Of a stretch of 64,000 nucleotides of DNA, positions 18,007 through 26,001 are shown piece after piece. The notes beneath the pieces were generated by a model that was not told where the DNA came from, made no database searches, and was given only the letters and a program-made list of their open reading frames with translations. Source of the stretch: Pseudomonas sp. AKS31 (GTDB lineage Bacteria; Pseudomonadota; Gammaproteobacteria; Pseudomonadales; Pseudomonadaceae); NCBI RefSeq assembly GCF_023634765.1, contig NZ_JAMLFX010000003.1:179035-243034 (forward strand), read 5' to 3'. How positions within the stretch are numbered: position 1 is the first letter of the stretch; each line of letters opens with the position of its first letter. A program made the translations under genes and the position numbers.

Positions 18007-18567
18007 TCAGAACTCGTTCTGCAAGGCTTTGTAGCCACGTACCAGATCGACGTTGGTGCGCGCCACGTCTTCGGAAAACTCCGAGGCGCTGATGCTCACC
18101 GGTGGAAATTGCGAGAGATCGGTGTTCGGGCCGATGCGAGTCGTGGAGGGCACATAGAAGGCATCCGGCAAATCCCGACCGTCGACCACCGAGTTGTGCC
18201 GCACCACGCAACCGTTGCCGACGACGCAATTGAACAGCACGCTGTTGAAACCGATGAACACGCGATCGCCGACGACGCAGGGGCCGTGCACGATCGAGCG
18301 GTGGGCGATTGAACTGTACTCACCGATGGTCACTGCCGCGCCGGATTTGGAATGGATGACCACGCCGTCCTGGATGTTCGAGTTGGCGCCGATGATGATC
18401 GGCTCCATCTCGCCCGAGGCGTCCACTTCGTCGGCGCGGATGACCGCGTAGGGACCGACGAAAACGTTCTCGCCGATCACCACCTTGCCGCAGATGATCG
18501 CGGTTTTATCGACGTAGGCCGACTCGGCAATGTGCGGTAGATCACCTGAAGGATTCTTACGGATCAT
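18007..18567 (-). CDS. Gamma-class carbonic anhydrase-like hexapeptide protein
   Basis: A 186-residue left-handed beta-helix protein. From residue 20 to 140 it is built of hexapeptide repeats (for example 'CGKVVIGENVFVGPYAVIRAD', 'NIQDGVVIHS', 'IGEYSSIAHRSIVHGPCVVG', 'FIGFNSVLFNCVVG'). His residues at 'VIHS', 'IAHR' and 'IVHG' are in the spacing expected for the trimer-interface metal site of gamma carbonic anhydrases, which can use Fe or Co in place of Zn. It overlaps the znuA stop by 4 nt and is followed by the dihydroorotase after 3 nt. Catalytic activity is unproven for many members. Confidence 0.85.
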   Translation of the reverse strand: MIRKNPSGDLPHIAESAYVDKTAIICGKVVIGENVFVGPYAVIRADEVDASGEMEPIIIGANSNIQDGVVIHSKSGAAVTIGEYSSIAHRSIVHGPCVVGDRVFIGFNSVLFNCVVGNGCVVRHNSVVDGRDLPDAFYVPSTTRIGPNTDLSQFPPVSISASEFSEDVARTNVDLVRGYKALQNEF

Positions 18568-19439
18568 GGCTGGCTCAGTGCGTTGTAAAGGGTGTTGAGG
18601 TTGTATTCGAACAGACCGGTAAAGGTGCTGGCCGGGCCGGTGGCCGCGAGGGCATCGGAGTAAAGCGTGCCGCCAATGTGCGCGTCGCTTTCGTCGGCGA
18701 TCTGTTTGAGCAGACGTGCGTCCTTGATGTTTTCCATGAACACCGCTTTGACGTGAGCCTGGCGAATCTGAGTGATCAATGCAGCGACGTCAGCAGCGGA
18801 GGGTTCGCGTTCGGTGGACAGGCCTTGCGGTGCCATGAAGTCGATGCCGTACGCCTGACCGAGATAACCGAAAGCATCATGGCTGGTAACGATCTTGCGG
18901 TTGCCCGGTGGCAGCGCACCGAGTTTGGCTTTGGCCTCAGCGAGCAGGGCATAGATCTGCTTCAGGTAGGTTTGGCTGTTGCGTTCGTAGTCGGTTTTAT
19001 TCGCCGGGTCGGCAGCAATCAGGGCCTTGGTGATATTGGCGACATACAACTCGGCGTTCGCCAGATTGTGCCAGGCATGCGGGTCGGGAACGGTCTCGCC
19101 GTCTTCATCCAGCGAGCGTGGAATCACGCCGTGGCTGGCACTGACGATCGTGGCTTTGGTCTCGGTGCTGGTGACCAGACGATCCAGCCATGGCTCGAAA
19201 CCCAAGCCATTTTTTATGATCAGTTTGGCTTTTAGCAGGGCTTTGGCATCGTCTGGCGTTGGTTCGTAAGTGTGTGCGTCGGCGTCCGGGCCGACCATGT
19301 TGGTGATCTGGACATGCTCGCCGCCGACCTGATGGACCATGTCGGCGAGGATGCTGAAGCTGGTGACCACGGGCAGTTTTTCCGCGGCCGACAAGGACAT
19401 CGACAGCATCAGGCTGAACAGCACGAGTAGAGCGCGCAT
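18564..19439 (-). CDS. znuA: Zinc ABC transporter substrate-binding protein
   Basis: A 291-residue periplasmic metal-binding protein (cluster A-I). The start at 19439 is chosen because it begins a clear signal peptide (MRALLVLFSLMLSMSLSAA) and GAGGTG lies upstream; in-frame starts further upstream would overlap znuB. Metal ligands expected in zinc binders are visible: His in 'DAHTYEPTP', His in 'DPHAWHN', His in 'VTSHDAFGYLG' and Asp in 'LYSDALAATG'. The long His-rich loop of ZnuA proteins is missing (only 'LDEDGETVPDPHAWH'), so it may be a second, loopless zinc system of the AztC type. It follows znuB by 11 nt and overlaps the next gene. Confidence 0.88.
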   Translation of the reverse strand: MRALLVLFSLMLSMSLSAAEKLPVVTSFSILADMVHQVGGEHVQITNMVGPDADAHTYEPTPDDAKALLKAKLIIKNGLGFEPWLDRLVTSTETKATIVSASHGVIPRSLDEDGETVPDPHAWHNLANAELYVANITKALIAADPANKTDYERNSQTYLKQIYALLAEAKAKLGALPPGNRKIVTSHDAFGYLGQAYGIDFMAPQGLSTEREPSAADVAALITQIRQAHVKAVFMENIKDARLLKQIADESDAHIGGTLYSDALAATGPASTFTGLFEYNLNTLYNALSQP

Positions 19440-19450
19440 CGGGAAACACC

Positions 19451-20317
19451 TCATTGGGATGTGAGCAAAGGCGGGCGGCGCAACAGACCGTGCACCGGTC
19501 CGAACACCACGGACAACAGATAGCCGAGGCCGGCGACCAGGACGATGGCCGGGCCGCTCGGCTGCGAGTAGTAGAACGACAGCAGCAAGCCGAAACATAC
19601 CGAGAGACAACCAATGACCGCTGCGATGGCAATCAGGATCGGCAAACGGCGGCTCCAGAATCGCGAAGCCGCGGCGGGAAGCATCATCAGCCCGACCACC
19701 ATCAGCGCGCCGATCGCCTGAAAACCGATCACCAGATTGAGTACGACCAGCGTCAGGAAGACACCATGGGCGAGTGGGCCGAGGCGGCTGACGGTTCTCA
19801 AAAACAACGGGTCGAGAGTGTCGAGCAACAGCGGCTTGTAGATCAGGGCCATGGCGATCAGGCTGAATCCCGACACCCACAACATGCCGGTGAGGGTCGG
19901 TCCGTCGACGGCCAGTGCTGAGCCGAACAGCAGGTGCAACAGATCGAGGCGTTTGCCGGCGATGCCGAGGATCAGCACGCCACTGGCCAGCGAAATCGGA
20001 TAGATCGCAGCGAGGCTGGCGTCTTCGCGCAGACCGGTGCGGCGGGTAATCCAGGCGGCGAGACCGGCCATGCTCAGCCCTGCGCCCAAGCCTCCCAGCG
20101 TCAGTGCGGGCAAGCTCAGTCCGGCAAACCAGAAACCCAAGGCCGCGCCGGGAAGGATGCCGTGGGCCACGGCGTCACCGATCAGGCTCATCCTTCGCAG
20201 GATCAAGAACACGCCGAGTGGCGCGGTGCTGCACGCCAATACGAGGCCGCCGAGCAGGGCGCGGCGCATGAACACGAACTCATTGAACGGTTGCCAGAGG
20301 TGGGCGACGGTGAGCAT
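19451..20317 (-). CDS. znuB: Zinc ABC transporter permease
   Basis: A 288-residue inner-membrane permease of the ABC-3 (ZnuB/TroC) family with about eight hydrophobic segments. 'MRRALLGGLVLACSTAPLGVFLILRRMSLIGDAVAHGILPG' near the N-terminus is the family signature. The start at 20317 is chosen because it shares a base with the znuC stop (TGATG), giving translational coupling; a longer in-frame reading into znuC is not credible. It works with the adjacent znuC ATPase and znuA binding protein to import Zn(II) from the periplasm. Confidence 0.93.
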   Translation of the reverse strand: MLTVAHLWQPFNEFVFMRRALLGGLVLACSTAPLGVFLILRRMSLIGDAVAHGILPGAALGFWFAGLSLPALTLGGLGAGLSMAGLAAWITRRTGLREDASLAAIYPISLASGVLILGIAGKRLDLLHLLFGSALAVDGPTLTGMLWVSGFSLIAMALIYKPLLLDTLDPLFLRTVSRLGPLAHGVFLTLVVLNLVIGFQAIGALMVVGLMMLPAAASRFWSRRLPILIAIAAVIGCLSVCFGLLLSFYYSQPSGPAIVLVAGLGYLLSVVFGPVHGLLRRPPLLTSQ

Positions 20318-20985
20318 CAGGCCACCTGTGTGTGAGGTGTTTGCTGAATGAGTTCTGCGCTCGCGCCAAACACGCAGTCGCGGTTTTTGATCAGCAACGT
20401 TTCGGGAATGTGTCGGCGCACGGCGGCAAGGTCGTGGCACACCACGACCAGTGTTCGACCTTCGCCATGCCAGGCGTGGATGTGCTGCCAGAGCAACTGC
20501 TGACCGAGTTCATCGAGTGCGGCGTGGGGTTCGTCGAGCAACAGCACGGGCGCATCGGTCAGGCTCAGTCGAGCGAGCAGGGCGCGTTGCAGTTCGCCAC
20601 CGGACAGGGCCATGAGGGGACGGTGCTCGAGTCCGCTCAGGTGCCAGTTCGCCAGTGCGTCTTTCAGGCGCTGGCTTCGTAGTTGAGTCGATAGCCTGCG
20701 TCCCCAGAATCCGGCGGCGACCAGTTCTTCGAGACTGATGGGGAATTGGCGATCCAGATGCTGTTGCTGGGGCAGAAAGGATAATCCGCTTTGACGTGGG
20801 ACACTCAGGGCGACTGTGCCAGCCAGAGGCTTCTGCAATCCGGCGATCACTTTCAGCAGGCTGCTTTTGCCACAGCCGTTGGCGCCGACGATCGCCGTCA
20901 GGCTGCCGCTGTCGAGCTCAAGGTTCAGGGGCGCGGTCAGTGCTTGGCCGGGTGCGCCCCAACTCAGGGATTGGCAGCGGATCAT
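20317..20985 (-). CDS. znuC: Zinc ABC transporter ATP-binding protein
   Basis: A 222-residue ABC ATPase. Visible are Walker A GANGCGKSS (about residues 34-42), Q-loop in 'LSFLPQQQHLDRQFP', signature 'LSGGELQRALLARL' (about 126-139), Walker B 'PVLLLDEP' (about 145-152), D-loop 'AALD' and the switch His in 'VVVCHDLAAV'. It overlaps folE2 by 4 nt upstream and znuB by 1 nt downstream, so the transporter is made from the folE2 transcript and should respond to the Zur box at 21910. Confidence 0.93.
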   Translation of the reverse strand: MIRCQSLSWGAPGQALTAPLNLELDSGSLTAIVGANGCGKSSLLKVIAGLQKPLAGTVALSVPRQSGLSFLPQQQHLDRQFPISLEELVAAGFWGRRLSTQLRSQRLKDALANWHLSGLEHRPLMALSGGELQRALLARLSLTDAPVLLLDEPHAALDELGQQLLWQHIHAWHGEGRTLVVVCHDLAAVRRHIPETLLIKNRDCVFGASAELIQQTPHTQVA

Positions 20986-21878
20986 GCTTGCTCACGCTGC
21001 CAGTGGCTTTCAGCGACGGCGTCGTGGGCGTGCAGACTTTCGGCGTGGATCACTCGCAGGTGAAAAGCGCTGACCCCCGGAGTACGACGCAACGCCAGAT
21101 TCAGTCGACGTGCCGCGTCTTCGCAGAACATCAGGTTCTGCCCGTTGGCGAGGGCGAAGGCTTGTTCGTCGGCGCGCTTCACGGCGGTTTGTACGGCGGT
21201 GCCGAGGGCAGCTTCAGCGTCATTGATGATCACGCTCATAGGTAACTCATCAATGAATTCGTCGAGATGAAGGTGCAGTTGTGCAGTGCTGCGTTGACTA
21301 TGTGGCGTGGCAATGATGCCTTGGGTCGAGCCCAGCCAAGCCAAAACGTCTGCGTGCTGAAGGGCTTTGTTGGCGAAGTCGTCGATGAATTGTTGCTGGA
21401 TCAGTTGTCGCGCCAAGGCCGCAGAGCAAGGACAAGTTGAGGAGTAGGGCACTTCGATTTTGAGTTCCACGTGGAACACTTCATTTATCAGACTGGCGAA
21501 GATGCTCGCGGGATAAGACTTCCAGCCGGCCAATGGACTGATAAGCGCCGGCCGCTTTAGCAGTAAATCGGTATGGATATTCAGGTAGGCGCGGGTGGAT
21601 AAACCCTCGTGGCTTTGCAGGAAACGCTTGAGCACCTGATGCAGTAGCGTGGGGGACAGGTTCTTCTGTTCGAGTGTTTCCAGGGCTAAATACAATCGCG
21701 ACATATGAATACCGCGTGCCTCGCCATCATCAAGACTGACGCCCGCATCAGCCTTCGCGCTCACGCGCTCACCCTCTAACAAAACAGGTAACGCGATGCC
21801 CCGCATGCCCACCCATTCAAGTGGCAAAGCCTGGCGTGCGACCTGCGCGGCGATATCCGGAAGTGTCATCGAATTCAT
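20982..21878 (-). CDS. folE2: GTP cyclohydrolase FolE2 (GCH-IB)
   Basis: A 298-residue type IB GTP cyclohydrolase, which opens the folate pathway (GTP to dihydroneopterin triphosphate) without strict need for zinc. Family marks include 'LPLEWVGMRGIALPV' near the N-terminus, the 'SSTCPCSAALARQ' segment with the catalytic Cys (about 150), 'HSQRSTAQLHL' and 'FCEDAARRLN'. The start at 21878 (MNSMTLPDIAAQ) is chosen by family similarity; in-frame starts at 21890 and 21929 exist, but the latter would place the Zur box inside the gene, and no start has a strong ribosome binding site. First gene of the operon with znuCBA. Its codons at 21464-21477 contain a parS palindrome. Confidence 0.93.
   Translation of the reverse strand: MNSMTLPDIAAQVARQALPLEWVGMRGIALPVLLEGERVSAKADAGVSLDDGEARGIHMSRLYLALETLEQKNLSPTLLHQVLKRFLQSHEGLSTRAYLNIHTDLLLKRPALISPLAGWKSYPASIFASLINEVFHVELKIEVPYSSTCPCSAALARQLIQQQFIDDFANKALQHADVLAWLGSTQGIIATPHSQRSTAQLHLHLDEFIDELPMSVIINDAEAALGTAVQTAVKRADEQAFALANGQNLMFCEDAARRLNLALRRTPGVSAFHLRVIHAESLHAHDAVAESHWQREQA
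21464..21477. promoter_or_regulatory. parS-like centromere site
   Basis: GTTCCACGTGGAAC, the perfect 14-bp ParB-binding palindrome, lies within folE2. It is identical to the site at 8200-8213 and only 0.9 kb from a third, one-mismatch copy in amiA. Confidence 0.82.
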
Positions 21879-21909
21879 GTTCGGGACCATCGTGTTGATT
21901 GAATTGAAT

Positions 21910-21922
21910 GTTACATTATAAC
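21910..21922. promoter_or_regulatory. Zur box between folE2 and amiA
   Basis: GTTACATTATAAC has the dyad and base composition of gamma-proteobacterial Zur boxes (GTTATAnnATAAC type). It lies 31 bp upstream of the chosen folE2 start and 40 bp upstream of amiA, in the short divergent gap. Zinc-loaded Zur would repress both directions: the folE2-znuCBA-gammaCA-dihydroorotase operon and amiA. Confidence 0.8.
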
Positions 21923-21962
21923 AATTCAAATCACGATGCCTTTTTCATGAACAGGTTTTCAT

Positions 21963-23165
21963 ATGCACAGACGCCATCTGCTTAATCTGATCCTGGCCAG
22001 CGCGGCCTTCGCCCTCCCTTTCAGTGCTTCTGCCGCGCAGATTCGCAATGCCCGGCTGTGGCGGTCGGATGAAAAGCTGCGATTGGTGTTCGATCTAAGC
22101 GGCTCGGTACGCTACAAAACCTTCACCCTTACGGCCCCGGAGCGGCTGATTATTGATGTGTCTGGTGCGAGCGTTGGCGCAGATTTCAGCCAGCTGGCGC
22201 TGAACGGCACGGTCATTCGTTCGATTCGCTCCGGGGTTTTTGGCCACGGTGATACGCGGATTGTTCTGGATTTAAGCAGTCCGGTTCTGCTGAACAGCTT
22301 TCTTTTGGCGCCACAGGATGGCCAAGGGTATCGCCTGGTTTTGGATTTGGTCAGCGAAAAATCCGAGCTCAATGTCCCAATGGTTCCACGTGAAACACCT
22401 CCAATGAAGGCACATCCCCGGCGAGACATCATGGTTGTCGTCGATCCAGGGCATGGTGGAAAGGATCCGGGCGCAGTTGGCGCCAAGGGCGAAAGGGAAA
22501 AGGATGTGGTGCTTTCCATCGCGCAACTGCTTGCCAAACGCCTGAAAAAAGAGAAAGGCTTCGATGTGAAACTGGTGCGCAACGACGACTTTTTCGTGCC
22601 GTTGCGCAAACGTGTGGAGATAGCCCGTCAGCACAAGGCTGACATGTTTATTTCAGTGCATGCCGATGCAGCGCCGCGTCTGACCGCTTCCGGCGCGTCG
22701 GTGTATTGCTTGTCTGAGGGCGGTGCGACATCGGCGACGGCGCGTTTCATGGCGCAGCGGGAGAACGGTGCGGATCTGCTCGGCGCTACCAGTCTGCTCA
22801 ATCTGAAAGATAAAGATCCGATGCTGGCGGGGGTGATTCTCGACATGTCGATGAACGCTACGATCGCCGCCAGTCTGCAATTGGGCAGCACGGTACTTGG
22901 TAGTTTGGCTGGCATCACCACACTGCATCAGAAACGTGTGGAGCAGGCAGGATTCGCGGTTCTGAAATCGCCAGATGTACCTTCGATTCTGGTGGAGACC
23001 GGCTTCATTTCCAACGCGCGCGACAGTCAACGGCTGGTCACGGCGCGACATCAGCAGGCCGTGGCCAACGGATTGTTTGAAGGGCTGCAGCGTTACTTTG
23101 CAAAGAACCCGCCCATCGACAGCTACCTTGCCTGGCAGCAAGCGCAGCAAAGCACGCCGGTTTAG
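21963..23165 (+). CDS. amiA: N-acetylmuramoyl-L-alanine amidase with AMIN domain
   Basis: A 400-residue periplasmic cell-wall amidase. Residues 1-24 are a signal peptide, about 25-130 an AMIN domain that targets septal peptidoglycan ('RIVLDLSSPVLLNSFLLAP' is typical), and about 155-380 the amidase_3 catalytic domain with zinc ligands in 'VVVDPGHGGKDPGAVG', the Glu in 'EREKDVVLSIA', and 'FISVHADAA', plus 'SILVETGFISN' at the C-terminal end. Divergent from folE2 across a Zur box, matching known zinc-responsive amiA paralogues that maintain a zinc enzyme under starvation. Codons at 22383-22396 carry a parS-like site. It overlaps the convergent gene by 4 nt. Confidence 0.93.
   Translation: MHRRHLLNLILASAAFALPFSASAAQIRNARLWRSDEKLRLVFDLSGSVRYKTFTLTAPERLIIDVSGASVGADFSQLALNGTVIRSIRSGVFGHGDTRIVLDLSSPVLLNSFLLAPQDGQGYRLVLDLVSEKSELNVPMVPRETPPMKAHPRRDIMVVVDPGHGGKDPGAVGAKGEREKDVVLSIAQLLAKRLKKEKGFDVKLVRNDDFFVPLRKRVEIARQHKADMFISVHADAAPRLTASGASVYCLSEGGATSATARFMAQRENGADLLGATSLLNLKDKDPMLAGVILDMSMNATIAASLQLGSTVLGSLAGITTLHQKRVEQAGFAVLKSPDVPSILVETGFISNARDSQRLVTARHQQAVANGLFEGLQRYFAKNPPIDSYLAWQQAQQSTPV
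22383..22396. promoter_or_regulatory. parS-like site, one mismatch
   Basis: GTTCCACGTGAAAC within amiA differs from the perfect parS palindrome at one base and matches the broader bacterial consensus (GTTNCACGTGAAAC). It is 0.9 kb from the perfect site in folE2. Confidence 0.7.
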
Positions 23166-23539
23166 CAGCCGGTAATACGGCTGCAGGTGAATTTCGCACT
23201 GCTGCCGCCCGAGCTGGAGAAGCGATTGATGGTCGTCCAGCCGACACGTCGGGTGTAGCCAACCCAGGCTTCGCCATCAGAGGCGATCCCGGTAAAGAAG
23301 GTCAATTGGCCGAAACGGCTGTTGGTCTGCGCCCAATAACGTTGGCCATTCTTCTCAAAACCGCGCAGATACAGCGTGTTGCCGGCTGTGGTGACGCTAT
23401 AAGCGTTGCCGTCGGCGTCCACGCACGCCAGCAGATTAGCGCTGCGCGTGCAGCTGGCGAGAGCGGGTAATTGAGCGCAGGCGTTGCCGGTCAGTAATAA
23501 CCCAAGGCTCAACATTGAGCATTTCAGCGCATTTTTCAT
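23162..23539 (-). CDS. Small secreted Cys-containing hypothetical protein
   Basis: A 125-residue protein with a signal peptide (MKNALKCSMLSLGLLLTGNACAQ, probable cleavage near NACAQ; a lipobox-like reading is also possible). The mature part has four cysteines and many Ser/Thr/Gly, with 'YLRGFEKNGQRYWAQTN' and 'AWVGYTRRVGWTTINRF'. The start at 23539 is chosen for the signal peptide; longer in-frame readings would run across the Zur box at 23619-23631. I do not recognise the family. Its promoter region is shared with the divergent COG0523 gene, so it may be zinc-regulated. Confidence 0.75.
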   Translation of the reverse strand: MKNALKCSMLSLGLLLTGNACAQLPALASCTRSANLLACVDADGNAYSVTTAGNTLYLRGFEKNGQRYWAQTNSRFGQLTFFTGIASDGEAWVGYTRRVGWTTINRFSSSGGSSAKFTCSRITGC

Positions 23540-23618
23540 GGTGATTTCCGGACTCGGTATTGGCAGAGCTTCCGGCTCTTTGTCGATCAAGACAAGAGAA
23601 GGCTGGTTTCTAAGTGCT

Positions 23619-23631
23619 GTTATACTATAAC
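23619..23631. promoter_or_regulatory. Zur box upstream of COG0523 gene
   Basis: GTTATACTATAAC is a perfect dyad (GTTATA-C-TATAAC), the best Zur-type operator in the window. It lies 131 bp before the start of the COG0523/zigA-like gene and 80 bp before the divergent small secreted gene, so zinc starvation may induce both. Confidence 0.85.
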
Positions 23632-23761
23632 ATAAATCCAAATTAAGCCTGGGCAGGCCAATTTCAAAGCGTTGGTTTTCTACGTGATCCACCGTGGGAA
23701 GCGCGAAAACGCCACGCGCAACAAAAGCGCTGATTGGCTGCATTCTAAAGAGGATTATCCA

Positions 23762-24967
23762 ATGTCAGCAGAGTTGCCCGTCACCGTTCTTTCAGGATTT
23801 CTCGGCGCCGGAAAAAGTACACTTTTGAATTACGTACTACGTAATCGAGACGGTTTGCGTGTGGCTGTTATCGTCAATGATATGAGCGAGATCAATATTG
23901 ATGGCAGCGAAGTCCAGCGTGATGTCAGCCTGAATCGTTCAGAAGAAAAAATAGTCGAAATGAGTAACGGCTGTATCTGCTGTACGTTACGCGAGGACCT
24001 GTTGGAGGAGGTCAGCAAGCTCGCTCGTGAATCTCGCTTCGATTACCTGCTGATTGAATCCACTGGGATTTCCGAGCCACTGCCCGTGGCAGAGACGTTT
24101 ACCTTCCGCGATGAGCACGGTCAGAGTCTCTCCGACATCGCGCGTCTGGACACCATGGTCACTGTAGTCGACGGTGTGAACTTCCTGCCGGACTACCAGG
24201 CAGCGGAAAGCCTCGCCTCCCGTGGCGAGATCCTTGGCGAAGAAGACGAGCGCTCCATCACGGATCTGTTGATCGAACAGATCGAGTTCGCCGACGTGCT
24301 GTTGATCAGCAAGATCGACTTGATCAGCCAGCGCGAGCGTGAGGAGTTGATCGCGATCCTCCAGCGTCTCAACGCCCAAGCGGAAATCATCCCGATGGTA
24401 ATGGGCGAGGTGCCGTTGGAAAAAATCCTCAATACCGGACGTTTCGACTTCGAAAAGGCCGCCCAGGCGCCGGGTTGGCTGCAGGAGTTACGCGGTGAGC
24501 ACGTGCCGGAAACCGACGAGTACGGCATCGCCTCCACAGCTTATCGCGCCCGCCGGCCCTTTCACCCGCAACGCTTTTTCAGCTTCATCGACCGTCCTTG
24601 GCTGAACGGTAAATTGCTGCGCTCCAAAGGCTTCTTTTGGCTGGCGAGCAAACCCACCGACGCCGGTAGCTGGTCGCAGGCCGGTGGTTTGATGCGCCAC
24701 GGCTTTGCAGGGCGCTGGTGGCGTTTCGTGCCAAAGGAGCAGTGGCCACAAGATCAGGAAAGCACCGCCGCGATCATGGAAAACTGGACGCCGAGCGTAG
24801 GAGACTGCCGCCAGGAACTGGTGTTCATCGGTCAGAACATCGATTTCCTGCAGCTCTCAGTCGAACTGGATGAGTGCCTACTCACCGATGAGGAGATGGC
24901 ACTCGGTGTAGAAGGCTGGCGTGCGCTACCGGATCCCTTTGGCCCTTGGCACGAAGAGGCTGCCTGA
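23762..24967 (+). CDS. zigA: COG0523 zinc GTPase chaperone (ZigA/CobW family)
   Basis: A 401-residue G3E-family GTPase thought to supply zinc to client proteins under starvation. Visible are the P-loop [10 protein letters not shown] (about residues 12-21), the metal-binding [10 protein letters not shown] (about 70-79, CxCC), '[11 protein letters not shown]', the base-recognition SKID ('[11 protein letters not shown]', about 180-190), and a CobW C-terminal domain. The start at 23762 is chosen because AGAGGA lies upstream and the P-loop is then normally placed. The stop shares a base with the next start (TGATG). Controlled by the Zur box at 23619 by inference. Confidence 0.9.
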   Translation: MSAELPVTVLSGFLGAGKSTLLNYVLRNRDGLRVAVIVNDMSEINIDGSEVQRDVSLNRSEEKIVEMSNGCICCTLREDLLEEVSKLARESRFDYLLIESTGISEPLPVAETFTFRDEHGQSLSDIARLDTMVTVVDGVNFLPDYQAAESLASRGEILGEEDERSITDLLIEQIEFADVLLISKIDLISQREREELIAILQRLNAQAEIIPMVMGEVPLEKILNTGRFDFEKAAQAPGWLQELRGEHVPETDEYGIASTAYRARRPFHPQRFFSFIDRPWLNGKLLRSKGFFWLASKPTDAGSWSQAGGLMRHGFAGRWWRFVPKEQWPQDQESTAAIMENWTPSVGDCRQELVFIGQNIDFLQLSVELDECLLTDEEMALGVEGWRALPDPFGPWHEEAA

Positions 24968-25611
24968 TGCTTGCACTCAAATTGCAGCAAAACCGCCCCC
25001 GCCATCAGCATCAAGGCCCGACACCCAAAGCGCTGGCGCGAATTCTCGAGGACGATACCAACCTCGCCGTCTGGCAACGCCAACTGCCGTTGCACATCAG
25101 CGAATTCGCCCACCTGCTGCTGTCGCTCAATGAGCCCTTGGCGGAATCGTTGTGCCTTGAGTTGCCGGATGAGGACGCTGAACCCGATCTCACCGGCCTG
25201 GCATCAGGCTTCCGTGATCTGGAAGGCTACGAGGGTTTTATCGCCGACCTGAAATGGCTGGTCAGCGCATTCGCCTGCTTACTGGGGGCAAAGCGTGTAG
25301 GCCTGCGTCTGCGGGTGCTCGATAAAGCCATGTGTCCACGCTTCCATGTCGATCACGTGCCGGTGCGACTGATCACGACTTATGCGGGTGTCGGCAGCCA
25401 ATGGCTCAAGGAGGGTGTGATGGATCGCAGTCAGTTGGGGCAGGTCAACGCCGAGCCACACGTGCAAATACAGCAACTCAACAGCGGCGACGTGGCGTTG
25501 CTGAAAGGCGAGAAATGGCACGGCAATGAAGGCTTCGGCCTGATCCACCGCTCGCCGCAACCGGCTGTGGGCGAACGCCGTCTGATACTGACCCTCGACT
25601 GGCTCGGCTAA
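24967..25611 (+). CDS. DUF1826 protein
   Basis: A 214-residue protein of the DUF1826 family, found beside COG0523 GTPases in zinc-regulated clusters. Features include 'ILEDDTNLAVWQRQLPLHI' near residue 30, 'RFHVDHVPVRLITTYAG' (about 126-142), 'NAEPHVQIQQLNSGDVALLKGEKWHGNEG' and 'HRSPQPAVGERRLILTLDW' at the end. The His/Asp pattern recalls cupin-like 2-oxoglutarate oxygenase folds (H-x-D ... H), but that is speculation. Start ATG 24967 overlaps the upstream stop by one base, so the pair is translationally coupled. Function is unknown. Confidence 0.85.
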   Translation: MLALKLQQNRPRHQHQGPTPKALARILEDDTNLAVWQRQLPLHISEFAHLLLSLNEPLAESLCLELPDEDAEPDLTGLASGFRDLEGYEGFIADLKWLVSAFACLLGAKRVGLRLRVLDKAMCPRFHVDHVPVRLITTYAGVGSQWLKEGVMDRSQLGQVNAEPHVQIQQLNSGDVALLKGEKWHGNEGFGLIHRSPQPAVGERRLILTLDWLG

Positions 25612-25615
25612 CGAC

Positions 25616-25972
25616 TCAAGGCTTGAGCCACTTACCCTGGCTCTGGCCTTCGCAGTACGGCTTCAGGTACGCCGCATCCGTGGCCACACCGTAATAGTGG
25701 ATATCCTGGCGATAAGGCATATTGGCGACTTGTGCGTTGCTGCATACGCCAAATGCACCGCTCGGGCACTGGTCGACGTACTGCACTTCGACTTTCTGCC
25801 CGGCCAGCGTCGGCTGACAGAAACCGTCGTTGAACAGTTTCTCCGGGATATTGCGGTTCTGCTGACAGACTTTGACGTCGAGCCGCTCGCCCTGACTGTG
25901 CACCACGCAGGCCTGGGCCCATGCTTCACTCGACAGCAGCGCCAACAGCAACGACCATCCCCTCCAACGCAT
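25616..25972 (-). CDS. Small secreted Cys-rich hypothetical protein
   Basis: A 118-residue protein with a signal peptide (MRWRGWSLLLALLSSEAWAQ) and six cysteines in the mature part, spaced as if disulfide-bonded ('ACVVHSQGERLDVKVCQQN', 'FCQPTL', 'DQCPSGAFGVC', 'PYCEGQ'). The start at 25972 is chosen because GGGAG precedes it; a TTG further upstream lacks support. It lies on the opposite strand between two COG0523 loci and is divergent from the second. I recognise no family. Periplasmic metal or redox role is only a guess from context. Confidence 0.75.
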   Translation of the reverse strand: MRWRGWSLLLALLSSEAWAQACVVHSQGERLDVKVCQQNRNIPEKLFNDGFCQPTLAGQKVEVQYVDQCPSGAFGVCSNAQVANMPYRQDIHYYGVATDAAYLKPYCEGQSQGKWLKP

Positions 25973-26001
25973 CTTCGAATCTCCCAAGAAAGCTTCCGGC
26001 C

